DNA of 64,000 nt from Babesia bovis T2Bo (Eukaryota; Apicomplexa; Aconoidasida; Piroplasmida; Babesiidae), in contig NC_010574.1 of the NCBI RefSeq assembly GCF_000165395.2, positions 930,001-994,000 of the forward strand, read 5' to 3'. The first letter of the stretch is position 1; every line of letters starts with the position of its first letter. The position numbers were made by a program, and so were the translations under genes. Below are positions 21,979 through 32,517 of this stretch, piece after piece. The notes under the pieces are model-generated. The model saw only the letters and a program-made list of their open reading frames with translations. It was not told where the DNA came from and searched no databases.

Positions 21979-24900
21979 ATGCTGTATAAACATTTTTTAT
22001 TTAAAAATCGTAAAACGAGTCGGACAAATTTCCATGGTCACATGTTTGTCTTAGCCTTTTATACCTTCTTCTGTTTAAGGGTTAGCGTAGCATTCCGACA
22101 TGGCAACAATAATGATCGCAATTCCTATATAAATTCTGTTAGCTCACATGGTGAGCATAGATCATCATATAGTGACTGTTCGTTCATACCTCAAGAACAT
22201 GAAAGCGAGTTCTCCCTTAATGTAGCGCCCATATGGACTTCAAATGATGCTAACAAAGATGACAAACAGTCCATATGGCGGATTCCATCATCAATTTGCA
22301 ACAATGTTTCAAATGCTTTTGGATTCCTAAACAAAAGGCCATCTACTGCTTTAGGGATGTTGGCCGAAAATTACAGTACATATCCTGAAATTGGTGATAG
22401 AAACCGCACATATAAGGATACGGCAAGGCATAATACAGCCCTGTTTATGTTAGGGAGTGGAAATGGTCACACACTTGACTCAGAGGACTTTACAGATAAG
22501 GCATGGGAAGCAGTCAGCTCGTTGGCGGAAGTGGCTAATAAATACAAGTCGTCATTTGTTGAAGCAGATATGTTGTTACTGAACATTCTAAATCTTGGCG
22601 AAGAATCCACATGTCATAAAATCTTGGCTACAGCTGGCGTTGACATTGACAAGATGAGAGAAGAGTTAGAAGCTCATTTATCGAAGCAGCCTAGGATGTC
22701 TGGCGGCTTTGGTGACCAAAAGGTACTTGGTAGGACGCTACAGAATGTGTTGACTGTTACCAGAAGGATTAAATCCGAATATAATGTGAGTTATGCGTTG
22801 GAGATGCCATTATCACATAGGACCATTTCATCAGTGTAGAGCACTTGTTATTAGCCTTGGCCTGCGAAGATACTAAGTTCACAAAACCGTGGTTGACTAA
22901 ACATAAAGTTGGTTATGATAAACTGAAAAGAGCGGTGGAATCTGTACGCGGCAAACGAAAGGTAACTTCAAAAAATCCGGAGATGGTAAGTCTGCAAATG
23001 ATTATTGCTACATGGTAATGATGTTTGTGATGTGTAAATGGTTGTATCAGTGCGTGGTATAAACTGCAATAATAAGGGAACCTTTCTTATGTGCATATAT
23101 CTTTGCTATTGTCCTTCGGATGGTTCACATGATGCTTACATTATTAACTTTTTCTGCCGCAACCAATGTCAAATATTATGGTCGCCATACGAAGTGATAT
23201 ATATATATATATATATATATATTAGATAAGATTTTTTTGTTTTCCAAATTAGAGTCTTCTATTTGGTCTCATATATTTAGAGAATGTGATGAGCAAGTTT
23301 GTATTTTATGTAGTGACGTGGGCTACAATTAGTAGTCAAATGCGTTCACTGTGATTACAAAAGGCGAATCTGATTTCTATGCTACTCCAATTGTTATATA
23401 TAAAGTTGTATTTGCATTGTTTAATTTTATATTTTGAGGCATTGTATTAATTGTAAAGCGTATATTTGACTGATTTTGTCAATGCGTTAGTTATAGAATT
23501 GATGTTTCTTATCCTATATAACTGTATTTATCTTAAACACGATATACAGCTTTTTGGGGTATTGGAAAAATATAGTAAAGATCTTACTATGATGGCAAGA
23601 AGTGGCAAGCTTGATCCAGTTATTGGTCGAGATAATGAAATAAGAAGGACGGTAGAAATCCTTAGCAGGCGAACAAAGAACAATCCTATCCTACTAGGTG
23701 ACCCTGGTGTTGGGAAAACAGCAATTGCTGAAGGGCTGGCTAATCGTATAGTATCAGGTGATGTACCTGATTCATTGAAAAATACACGGGTAATATCGCT
23801 TGATTTAGCTTCCATGCTAGCTGGATCCCAATATCGTGGTGAATTTGAAGAGAGACTTAAAAACATATTGAAGGAAGTGCAAGACTCTCAAGGAGAAATC
23901 ATAATGTTTATAGATGAAATACACACTGTTGTAGGTGCTGGTGATGCCCAGGGTGCCATGGATGCTGGTAACATACTAAAACCTATGCTCGCACGTGGAG
24001 AACTGCGTTGTATCGGAGCTACTACTTTGCAGGAGTATCGACAGCGAATTGAGAAAGATAAAGCATTAGAAAGGCGTTTTCAACCTGTTTATGTAGATCA
24101 GCCCAGTGTGGAAGAGACAATCAGTATTTTACGCGGGCTTCGTGAGCGTTATGAAGTACATCACGGTGTGCGTATTTTGGATTCTGCGCTTGTAGAAGCA
24201 GCACAGCTCAGTGACCGTTATATCACGTAAGTTCATGATCTAACTCTATATTATATCTCAGGGATCGATTTCTTCCCGATAAAGCCATAGATTTGGTGGA
24301 CGAAGCGGCGGCACGTTTAAAGATTCAATTGTCAAGTAAACCTATTCAATTAGATGGTCTGGAACGTCGTTTGATACAACTAGAAATGGAACGTATTTCC
24401 ATATCAAGCGACGCAACCGATGGTCAATTGACAAATAATACGGTAGGCATTTTGCCTGACCCATCGCGAAAATCATCATCTCAAGACAAACGTAGAATGG
24501 CACAAATCGAAAAGATGGTAGAGAATTTGAAGGTTGAAAAAGAATCCCTGACGGCAGCATGGTTGAAGGAAAAAAATTTAGTAGATGCAATAAGAAATAT
24601 CAAAGAAAGACAGGACGTTGTGAAAGTGGAAATAGAAAGGGCGGAACGTGAATTCGATCTCAACAGGGCTGCCGAGCTTCGATTTGAGACTCTTCCCGAT
24701 TTGGATGCACAACTAGAGCAAGCCGTAAATGCTTATGAAGAACACGCCAATAAAGTTGTATCTAGTGGAGGCCAACTGCTTTTGCGTGATGAAGTTTCAC
24801 GTGACGATATTGCAAGCGTTGTGTCTAGGTGGACTGGAATACCTGTAAATAAACTTATCAGATCACAACGTGATAAAATTTTGCATATTGGAGATGAACT

Positions 24901-25786
24901 GAGAAAGCGTATAATAGGGCAGGATGAAGCTGTAGATATTGTAACTCGTGCGGTACAACGTTCACGAGTTGGGATGAATGACCCCAAAAGACCAATAGCT
25001 GGATTGATGTTTTTAGGACCAACTGGTGTTGGTAAAACAGAATTGTGTAAGGCTATTGCGGAGCAGCTTTTCGATACAGATGAAGCCATTATCCGATTTG
25101 ATATGTCAGAATACATGGAAAAGCATTCAGTATCCAGGTTGGTAGGAGCGCCGCCTGGATATATTGGATATGATCAAGGTGGCCTGTTGACTGAGGCCGT
25201 ACGTCGTAGGCCCTATTCAATAGTGCTATTTGACGAAATTGAAAAGGCGCACCCAGACGTCTTCAACATTATGTTGCAGCTGCTAGACGACGGTCGTCTT
25301 ACAGATTCCAGCGGTCGTAAAGTGAATTTCACCAATTGTATGATTATATTTACATCTAACCTTGGAAGTCAATCAATCCTTGAACTTGCTAAAACTCCAG
25401 ATAAAGTGGGAGAGATGAAGAATAAGGTTATGCAGGCGGTTAGGCAGACATTTGCACCTGAGTTCCTTAACCGCCTTGATGAATTTGTTGTGTTTAATGC
25501 ATTATCTAAAGACGACATAAAGGAAATTGTACGCATTGAATTGGGCAAATTATCAGCTCGCCTATCAGAAAAGAATATTAAGTTGGTGGTGGATAATGAA
25601 GCTGTAATGTACATAGCGGAACTAGGCTACGAACCTGCATATGGAGCACGTACCATTAAGCGTGTCATACAACGTGAACTAGAAAGTATGATTGCCAAAG
25701 GAATTTTGGAAGATTTGTATAAGGAAAATGAAACTTTGTGTTTACGGTATGACGGGACCTTGAAGTTAGACGTATCAGCAAAATAA
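21979..25786 (+). CDS. clpB: ClpB-type AAA+ disaggregase, probably apicoplast (4 exons)
   Basis: Exons 21979-22785, 22821-22985, 23550-24226 and 24262-25786; 3174 nt, 1057 residues. The N-terminus has a hydrophobic signal-like segment ([17 protein letters not shown]) after a basic start, then a long linker, an N domain ([11 protein letters not shown]), NBD1 with Walker [10 protein letters not shown] and Walker B MFIDEIHT, a coiled-coil M domain, NBD2 with GPTGVGKTE and LFDEIEKAH, and a C-terminal D2 domain. It unfolds aggregated proteins with ATP. The leader and the presence of an apicoplast-type ClpP nearby argue for the apicoplast. Intron 2 is unusually long (564 nt) and contains an (AT)n run at 23197-23221; introns 1 and 3 are 35 nt. 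Confidence 0.92.
23197..23221. repeat. AT dinucleotide microsatellite inside clpB intron 2
   Basis: An uninterrupted (AT)n run of about 25 nt in the only long intron of clpB. Confidence 0.8.
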
Positions 25787-26480
25787 GGAGGCATATGGCT
25801 ATCCACTAACCAGTAACGTTGATGTTGTCATTAAGTTACTCGGTAATTATACCATACGTAAAATCAACATCAACTTCAAAACCGTTATGATTATGGCAAA
25901 CGTAATACGTTGTAATATTTACATCAAAATATGAAACCTAGGTGTGATTGTTCATAGACTGCGGAGTTTTACTGGCACCTGGGTAATAATGTTATCGGTG
26001 GCTGCAAATATGTGTCAGAAGTGAGTATGTAGCTCTTAGAAACATTGATTTGTGCCCCTACACTGTCGTTTAGGTAGGTGAGGTGGTCGTAGGAAGACAG
26101 CTGAATTGCCATTATGATTTTCGCAGCAATATGCGCTAGGTCAATATCGAAATTTATCTCCGTGGACGCTCCAACGAATTTGGATCCCGCACTACTGATC
26201 CGATACATTTTGGGGGTGTTACCCGTGACGCACCGACTGCTCCGAGTCCAGTTATGCAGAAAAAACACAAACTTTACCAATTAACCCAAATGGGTGTTAT
26301 CACCGTCAGTGGTGCAGTAGAAGTAGCTGGTGATAAATTGAATAAGTGAATGTTCTCTGACGATTAATCAACAGCGACAAAAGAGACATGTGAAGCATTC
26401 CGGTACGCTACTACCCCTCTACAACTATCCTCATTCCCTTAATTCTCTGATAGTATTCATCAATAGTTCACCACCACTAG
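25787..26480. other. boundary between conserved block and ves1 cluster
   Basis: Spacer downstream of clpB. A minus-strand frame at 25969-26280 (103 codons) has a balanced amino-acid composition, for example STEINFDIDLAHIAAKIIMA. I do not recognise it and it has no clear splice partner; it could be a remnant of a single-copy gene at the cluster edge. Confidence 0.3.
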
Positions 26481-26499
26481 TGCTACCAAACCCTATAGT

Positions 26500-26935
26500 A
26501 CTATCAGTACTACTGCAGTAGCTGTGCAACTCTTCTCTAAGGTATGAATGTATCCAGCGAAATTCATACCGGCCGCACTCCTAAATGTACTACCATCATG
26601 GTCCCTGCCATGGCCGTTATTGCCACCACTAGTATCCGCATATCCCATAAAAAACTTTTGTACAAAGTCACTGTTAATCACAACATCCCATCTATTACCG
26701 GGACCACTATTGTTCAACATTTCCTTGGGAAACCCTAGGGAGTGTAGCCATTGGGATAGTGTACCATCATCTAGACCACTACCATCCAGGATATGGTTAT
26801 TCCAGTATGGACTACCCTTGGCATACTTTCCTGTCCAATGCATATACGTAACTCCACTCCAAATGAGACATACTAACCCTAGAAGAATACGGGTACATTG
26901 GTGACGATCAGGAGTACTTGAAACATCTTTGCAAT
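26500..26935 (-). pseudogene. ves1-alpha internal fragment
   Basis: The frame reads RHQCTRILLGLVCLIWSGVTY, then YAKGSPYWNNHILDGSGLDD, TLSQWLHSLGFPKEMLNNSG and GMNFAGYIHT, colinear with the central part of the intact ves1-alpha at 31.1-30.7 kb. It has no start exon, no downstream ectodomain and no TM segment, and ends in unrelated residues. It is a partial copy, possibly a gene-conversion donor. Confidence 0.85.
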
Positions 26936-27149
26936 ACAGTTTGGCATCTATCCGATTAGATTGAGTGAATAGTTTTGTTATAAAATGTCCTACTATGCTT
27001 TTATATTAGCCGAGCCACTACCCGTAACATCTACTTTTTACTCAACTCTTACTAAATGATGTTGTACCATTATGACACAATTACTTATAATGCTGCTTAA
27101 CTTATATGCAGTTCTCACTAAAACTCTTACCAACACCGTTTCCATGCTA

Positions 27150-27440
27150 TTACACAATATTCCTCTTCCTCCTACCAAAATACTCAATCAATTCCACCCC
27201 CTTCCGTCCCGTCATCACCTTATCCCACATACACTGCCACTGGTGCTCTCCACCCCGTAACCAATGCGACCTCATATGTACCCAGTCCAATGGCCATATG
27301 GCACCAAATGCTAGGTAGAGTACCGCTACTAGCCAGGCTAGTGTGAGGACAAAGATCCATGGGAGCCGTATGTCGTATTGGAGCTGGCCGACCTGGGAGA
27401 GGAGATTGGTGAGGGGAGTGGTACTCTTTGTCGTGATCAC
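27150..27440 (-). pseudogene. ves1-alpha 3' end fragment with TM segment
   Basis: Encodes PLTNLLSQVGQLQYDIRLPW, the conserved TM helix (IFVLTLAWLVAVLYLAFGAIW) and the short cytoplasmic tail (SHWLRGGEHQWQCMWDKVMT). This is the last ~90 residues of a VESA1a gene on the same strand as the 26.5-kb fragment; the roughly 2.5 kb that should separate them is deleted. Confidence 0.88.
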
Positions 27441-27519
27441 TGCACCAAAACTCTATGAGTCTTTTACCAACATTGCTACGAAAATCCAAGCAATACACTC
27501 TGTAATCTCATCCATATAC

Positions 27520-27900
27520 CACCCCCAACAGCTACTACTTCTATACTAAACTTTCACCAAAACTATTACTAAACTTTTGTGAAACATTTGCCAAAACTGC
27601 TACTACTTTTATGTGAAACTCTTGCCAAAACTGCCACTACTTTTTTACTAAACTTTCAACAAAAATGCTACTAAACTTCCTTGAAACTTTTACCAAAGTT
27701 ATACTAAACTTCCAGCAAAAGTGCTACTACTTTCTCGTGAACCCTTTACCAAAAGTGCCACTAAAGTTCTGTGAAACACTTATCACATCTAATGCCAAAC
27801 CTCTACCTAAATCCTACTAAGCTTGTACTGAACGTACGACCCAAAATTTTAATAAAACCAGTACTAAACCTTTACTAACACTGCCACTATAACTCTATGT
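27520..27900. repeat. degenerate ves1 3'-flank repeats
   Basis: A run of imperfect units built from CTACTAAACTT, TGTGAAAC and TTACCAAAACTGC, repeated about every 30-45 nt. The complementary pattern (GTTTTGGTAAAAGTTTAGTA-like) lies downstream of ves1-beta at 36715-36990 and is sparser at 49030-49130. Confidence 0.65.
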
Positions 27901-27994
27901 ATACCTTATGAGTATCATTGGTCCTCTAACTCTACCACTAGACTGCTCCACATTACTCATCCCTAGATACTAACTACCACATTATAGCACCGTT

Positions 27995-28007
27995 GCGCCG
28001 AAGGCGC
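27995..28007. repeat. GC hairpin, GAA loop
   Basis: GCGCC-GAA-GGCGC just beyond the ves1-alpha stop codon; member of the hairpin family of this locus. Confidence 0.8.
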
Positions 28008-28020
28008 CACTACGTCGTCA

Positions 28021-31000
28021 CTACCTCCTTTCAAAATACTCCACCAATTCCATTCCTTTGCGTCCCGTCATCACCTTATACCACATACACTGCCACTGGT
28101 GTTCTCCACCCCGTAACCAATGCGACCTCATATGCGTCCAGTCCAGTGGCAATATGGCACCAAAGGCCAGGTAGAGTACCGCTACTAGCCAGGCCACTGC
28201 CAATACAAAGATCCAGGGCAGACGTATGTCGTATTGGAGCTGGCCGACTTGGGTGAGGAGTTCTGTGAGGGGGTGTTGGTCCTGGTCCTGCTTGTTCTGG
28301 ATCACTGCACTAAGACTGTCCAAGAACTCGTGACACCGCTTAGTAGTCTTCGTGTTCTCTATGCTATAATCTCCCTTCTCCTCCCCTTTCTGTTCATACC
28401 CCTCCAGGTTGAATGGGTTACCGTAGCTGAAGCCATGTCTATACAATACCGGTAGTACCCCGGTACATGATACGATTGATTGGCATCCACACTGTCCACT
28501 ACCTTGTCCGTGCTCACCCTTCCTGCACTTATTGGGATCACATTGTCCTTTGCAGCCACGGCATTCAATCTGCTTGAATGCGTCAGAGAGTGACTCTAGT
28601 CCTGAATGAAGTGCATCTGATAGATAGAGTACCCATGAGAGGTATGTTCCACCGAACGTGGCACTCACTGCTGTATAGAGTTCACCGGTTAGGGGGGAAA
28701 GGTATTGGCAGTTCTGTGTGAGTCGTGAGAGGGATGTATTATTGGACTGTGGAGGTGGCTGTTGAGCACTATCCTTGTCGCCTTTAATCTGTATCAGTGC
28801 TTGTCCTACACTTCCTCTATACTTCCCTCCTTTATCACTGTCTCCTCCCTTTGGAATCCACTCTATCTTCTTTACTTCATCCCGTAACCCAGAAGCACAC
28901 CAGCCGCAAAAGTAATCTTCATCTCCTTTCTTAGATGGGTCCTTATTGTGCTCGCACGCCTTGTTTGTCTCTCCATTCTTAGTCTTCCCACTTTCCTTCT
29001 CTCCGATACCACCCCTAAAGAACCCGAATACATCACCCAGTACCTGTGGTGTCGTGGCACTGAGTGCTGCTGTGACCCTCACTAGTGTATAAACACACGA
29101 CTGCATCATGTTCTCGTTACTAAAGAAGTAGAGGATGCCATAGAGTCTTGAGCCAGTCATGTCACTAGTGCCTCCCTTGTGGAATTGACCTCTAAAACCC
29201 ATTGGCAATGGGCAGCACTGACCGGAACCATTACAGTGTCCCAAGTGGGATGCAGCGGGTGGGTAATTTGGGTTTTCCTTCTCATCGTTCAGCACCTTTT
29301 GACAACTAAATCCTGGTAACCGGTCCTCCAGGAATGCCTGGAGGGCGGAGGGGAAGCCGTCCATGTATTGTTGGTGGCACGTAGGGCACTGTCTGGGAAC
29401 TGGCGGTTTGCCACACTTGGCGGAGTGTTGGTCACATGCGCTGCACTTGGGAGAGTTGCAGATGGAGATGAGCTGGTCGATGGCATTGAGAAAGTCATTA
29501 TAGGGGTCTTTCAGATGGCATTTCACGTCCGTTCCCTCCTGTTGTGCCCACTCCTTCAATAGTTTCACTGCTTCCAGTACTCCATTGATAGCCTTTGATA
29601 CCTCGTTCTTGGCGGGATCAACATCGCCGCCTAGTTTATTACATACCTCCCCTAGTATTCCATTTCTACCACTACCATTCGTCAGCTCCACTAGTTTCGC
29701 CTTAGCCTCCTTTAGTTTCTCCTCATCCAGCCCATTCCCATTCACCCTATCTAGTCCCCCCTTAGCCCCATCTAGCTTTCCCTTAGCCTCCGTTAGTTTC
29801 GTCTTCACCTTGTTAATCTCATCTGTCTTCTTCCCTTCCAATGCCTCCTGGGCATTACCCAATTGTACCACTACATTCCCTATGGCCACGAGTAATGCTT
29901 TGGCCTTCTCGATCCCATCTGCTTTAATCCCTTCCGTTACCTTTACATTCTCCAGCTTCTTGACTACCCCATCCAACCCCTTCCCCATCTCCTTTACCCT
30001 ACATTTCCTATCATGTTCCATGGGGTCACACCCCAGGCACATCCAGCTAATTACCCCATTCCCAAGCACTCCACTGCCATACCTACACTCTCTCCACTTC
30101 CCTCCCAGGGCCACTTTAACTGCACACTGTTTCCTAAGGAAGTACAACTGGTAGAACAAAGCCCTAATGTAGTGTACCACCTGGTTGTATGCTTGGATGG
30201 GTACTGCTGGGTAGGTGAATTTACACTCCGTGTTGGAGTATAAGGAGTGAATGGCAGGATCTTTAGTGTCTTTAGTACTGTGTATTCCACCCTGGATACC
30301 TATGAGGACCAGTGGGCAGTACTGAGTCACTGCTTGGAAGTGGGCAAACAGGTTGTATTCATCAACTGTAAAGGGATGTGTGAGGCCTGTTTGATGGAAT
30401 TTGAGTTGTGTCTCTTTTGCACTGCTAGATTCAGTGTCTCCGGGTTTTTTGGTAACATCTTTTAGTTTGTTTTTGGCATAGGTGAGCATCTCCTTATATG
30501 CCTGACTATAGGGCAATGCACTTAGCCAGTATAGGATCTCCCTGATGGTCTTGGGAGTCTTAGTGGTAGTGGGAATAGCTTTCTTTTGTAACCCTGTGAA
30601 GTAGGCACATGATAGAATATAGAGCTTGAATATGGCTCCGTTTTTGTGCTGGTTCGTCTCAGTAATACTAGAGCCGCTGCCATTCGTGAATACAGTAGCT
30701 TCATTGTTGAATGAATCCCTATGTGCAGTATGTACAAAGCCGGCATAATTCATGCCGAAAGGACTTCTAGCTGTATTACCATTGATGTCATTAACTTTAC
30801 CACCATCATTGAGGCCACTAGGCTCCAGGAATCCCAAGAAAAACTTATCCCTAAGTCCATCCCATATAACCTTGTCAAGTCTATTCTTTGGAGCAGCGTT
30901 ATTAAGCATATCCCTAGGGAACCCTAGGGCCTGAAGCCATTGGGATAGTGTTCCATCATCTAGACCACTACCATCCAGGATATGATTGTTCCAGTATGGG

Positions 31001-32161
31001 CTACCTTTGGCATACTTTCCAGTCCAATGCATGTAAGTCACTCCACTCCAGATGAGACATACTGAGCCTAGTAGGATTTGGGCACATTGGTGGCGGCGTT
31101 GGGAGGAAGTAGTACTAATGTCACGGAATGTACCAGTGTATCTATCCAGCGCATTCCACGTAGTTGTCATGTAGTGTTTCTCGATGTACGGGTCATTAGA
31201 TGCTGTATATGCTGACTGATACGAGTCATGGTATATACGACAGTAAGAGCCGTCCTCTTTGTAACAGCTACACTTATCGCTACATCCACATCCCTTCCCC
31301 TTACAACAACACTTGCAGCATTTGCCTGCTAAAGCGCATTTGCAACTGTCAGGACCCTGACAGGTACCATCACCAGGACCACAGCTACATGTATGCCTCT
31401 TACCACCGCTATCACTACACCTTGTACACCTTCTGCCTAGGTGGTGTCCTTTCTCTTCTCGGTCTGCATCGGACACATCCCATTTCATACACCCACACGT
31501 CTCACACTTGTTCTCCGGCTTTATATCATTAAGATACGCGCAGCCATCAAGGCCATGATGTTTCTTGTTATCCTTCTGGCACTTGCCATTACTACCATTA
31601 CCACACTTCTCTATCTTACTCCACCCAACGAGTGCACTGAGTACCTGTGCCAGCTGGTCTATATAAGTCCGGACCACTGCAGTACCACCTAGTCCCTGTA
31701 CCAGAGAGAATAGTCCATTGAGGTGTTTTGTCACGTCATCCTGGGTGGCGCCTTTGTCTTTGGGTTCACCTTGATAGCCTACAGGACACCATGAGGTACT
31801 GTATACCAGTAGTAGAACTAGACAGTACTACTCTGGTACTGGGTACTTACCATTGTACTCCAGTTCTACTGACTGCAGGAGGTCAGTCACTGCCGCCGCC
31901 AGGCCACATATACATTCTGTATCAGAGTGAATCCAATAGTACTGGGCGCGCCACTGTAACGGTTACTGTCGCGCCGAAGGCGCCCCTTCTACACGGGCGC
32001 GCATAACACAGTAATGTCCACAGTAACTTACCTCCCTTGTCCTTTTCCAGTGCCTTTCCATCCCTACCAGTCACCCTGAGGACCCAGTCAATGGCCTCCT
32101 TCAGGTTGGTAGGTGCCTCTGTCAGGGACGCCTTCGGCGTGAAAGTGCTATTCACGGCCAT
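28021..32161 (-). CDS. ves1alpha: ves1-alpha, variant erythrocyte surface antigen VESA1a (3 exons, intact)
   Basis: Exons on the complement are 32032-32161, 31851-31916 and 28021-31778; 3954 nt, 1317 residues. VESA1a pairs with VESA1b on the infected red-cell surface, where it mediates adhesion to host endothelium and antigenic variation. Seen: N-terminal ASLTEAPTNLKEAIDWVLRV with no classical signal peptide; a Cys/Lys-rich region (about 130-255) with CKCALAGKCCKCCCKGKGCG; conserved blocks around CAQILLGSVCLIWSGVTYMH, ILYWLSALPYSQAY and YCPLVLIGIQGG; a low-complexity coiled-coil stretch (about 660-765); a second Cys-rich segment; and a TM helix near 1252-1274 with a ~40-residue cytoplasmic tail. 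The three-exon structure is the ves1-alpha hallmark. Intron 1 carries a GC hairpin at 31971-31983. It is divergent from the ves1-beta at 32518, so this is a candidate active transcription locus. Confidence 0.93.
31971..31983. repeat. GC hairpin in ves1-alpha intron 1
   Basis: GCGCC-GAA-GGCGC, 13 nt, within intron 1 and next to GGCGCGCC-type sequence. Confidence 0.8.
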
Positions 32162-32264
32162 TGTCAGTGCCTTTAGGAGTACTCAGCAGTACTCACAGTG
32201 GTGAGGGAGTGGTCTGGCTATCGGGGTGGAATCCTATATATACTGAGCGCGCCGTAATGAAGGG

Positions 32265-32277
32265 GCGCCTTCGGCGC
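32265..32277. repeat. GC hairpin, left arm of ves1 promoter
   Basis: GCGCC-TTC-GGCGC, followed by GACAGTGTCCTAGGGG. Confidence 0.85.
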
Positions 32278-32378
32278 GACAGTGTCCTAGGGGATTCCAC
32301 CAGGTAGTGCCATTGAGATGATCCCGTTGTTATAGTGGAATCCCCTTTACTCTCACCGCGCGCCACCAAAATACTGTC

Positions 32379-32391
32379 GCGCCAAAGGCGC
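32379..32391. repeat. GC hairpin, right arm of ves1 promoter
   Basis: GCGCC-AAA-GGCGC; the inverted counterpart of the left-arm hairpin with a changed loop. Confidence 0.8.
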
Positions 32392-32517
32392 CACTATCTC
32401 TTTACGGCGCGCTCTACCACGCTAGGATTCCACCCCGATACCTACACTGTCACTACCACTGACTACCATATAGTGCCACCCTTACTGGACACTCTCGAAA
32501 CAAGGGGTGGTGACACA

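Larger units (their letters stand above)
32162..32517. promoter_or_regulatory. quasi-palindromic bidirectional ves1 promoter region
   Basis: 356 bp between the divergent ves1-alpha and ves1-beta start codons. An exact 18-bp inverted repeat (TATCGGGGTGGAATCCTA at 32219-32236, its complement at 32423-32440) and a 12-bp one (AGGGGATTCCAC at 32289-32300, complement at 32335-32346) bracket near-complementary arms that include GAGCGCGCCGTAA and GC hairpins at 32265-32277 and 32379-32391. The whole 32216-32443 interval folds on an axis near 32329. Quasi-palindromic intergenic regions are known for divergent ves1 pairs including the locus of active transcription; activity here is inferred. Confidence 0.85.

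Noticed and set aside
23466..23549. N-terminal extension [14 protein letters not shown] at the start of the third clpB exon
   Set aside because: It lies in the intron; the exon begins at 23550 after a TACAG acceptor and continues the conserved ClpB sequence in frame.
27520..27900. CRISPR-like repeat array
   Set aside because: Units are degenerate and irregularly spaced, without unique spacers, in a eukaryotic ves1 flank.
29585..30154. 189-codon Ser/Pro/Phe-rich plus-strand frame inside ves1-alpha
   Set aside because: Antisense shadow of the Lys/Glu-rich coiled-coil region of the minus-strand gene.
32265..32277. GC hairpins read as bacterial-type terminators
   Set aside because: The organism is eukaryotic, the hairpins lack a following T-run and several lie in introns and exons.
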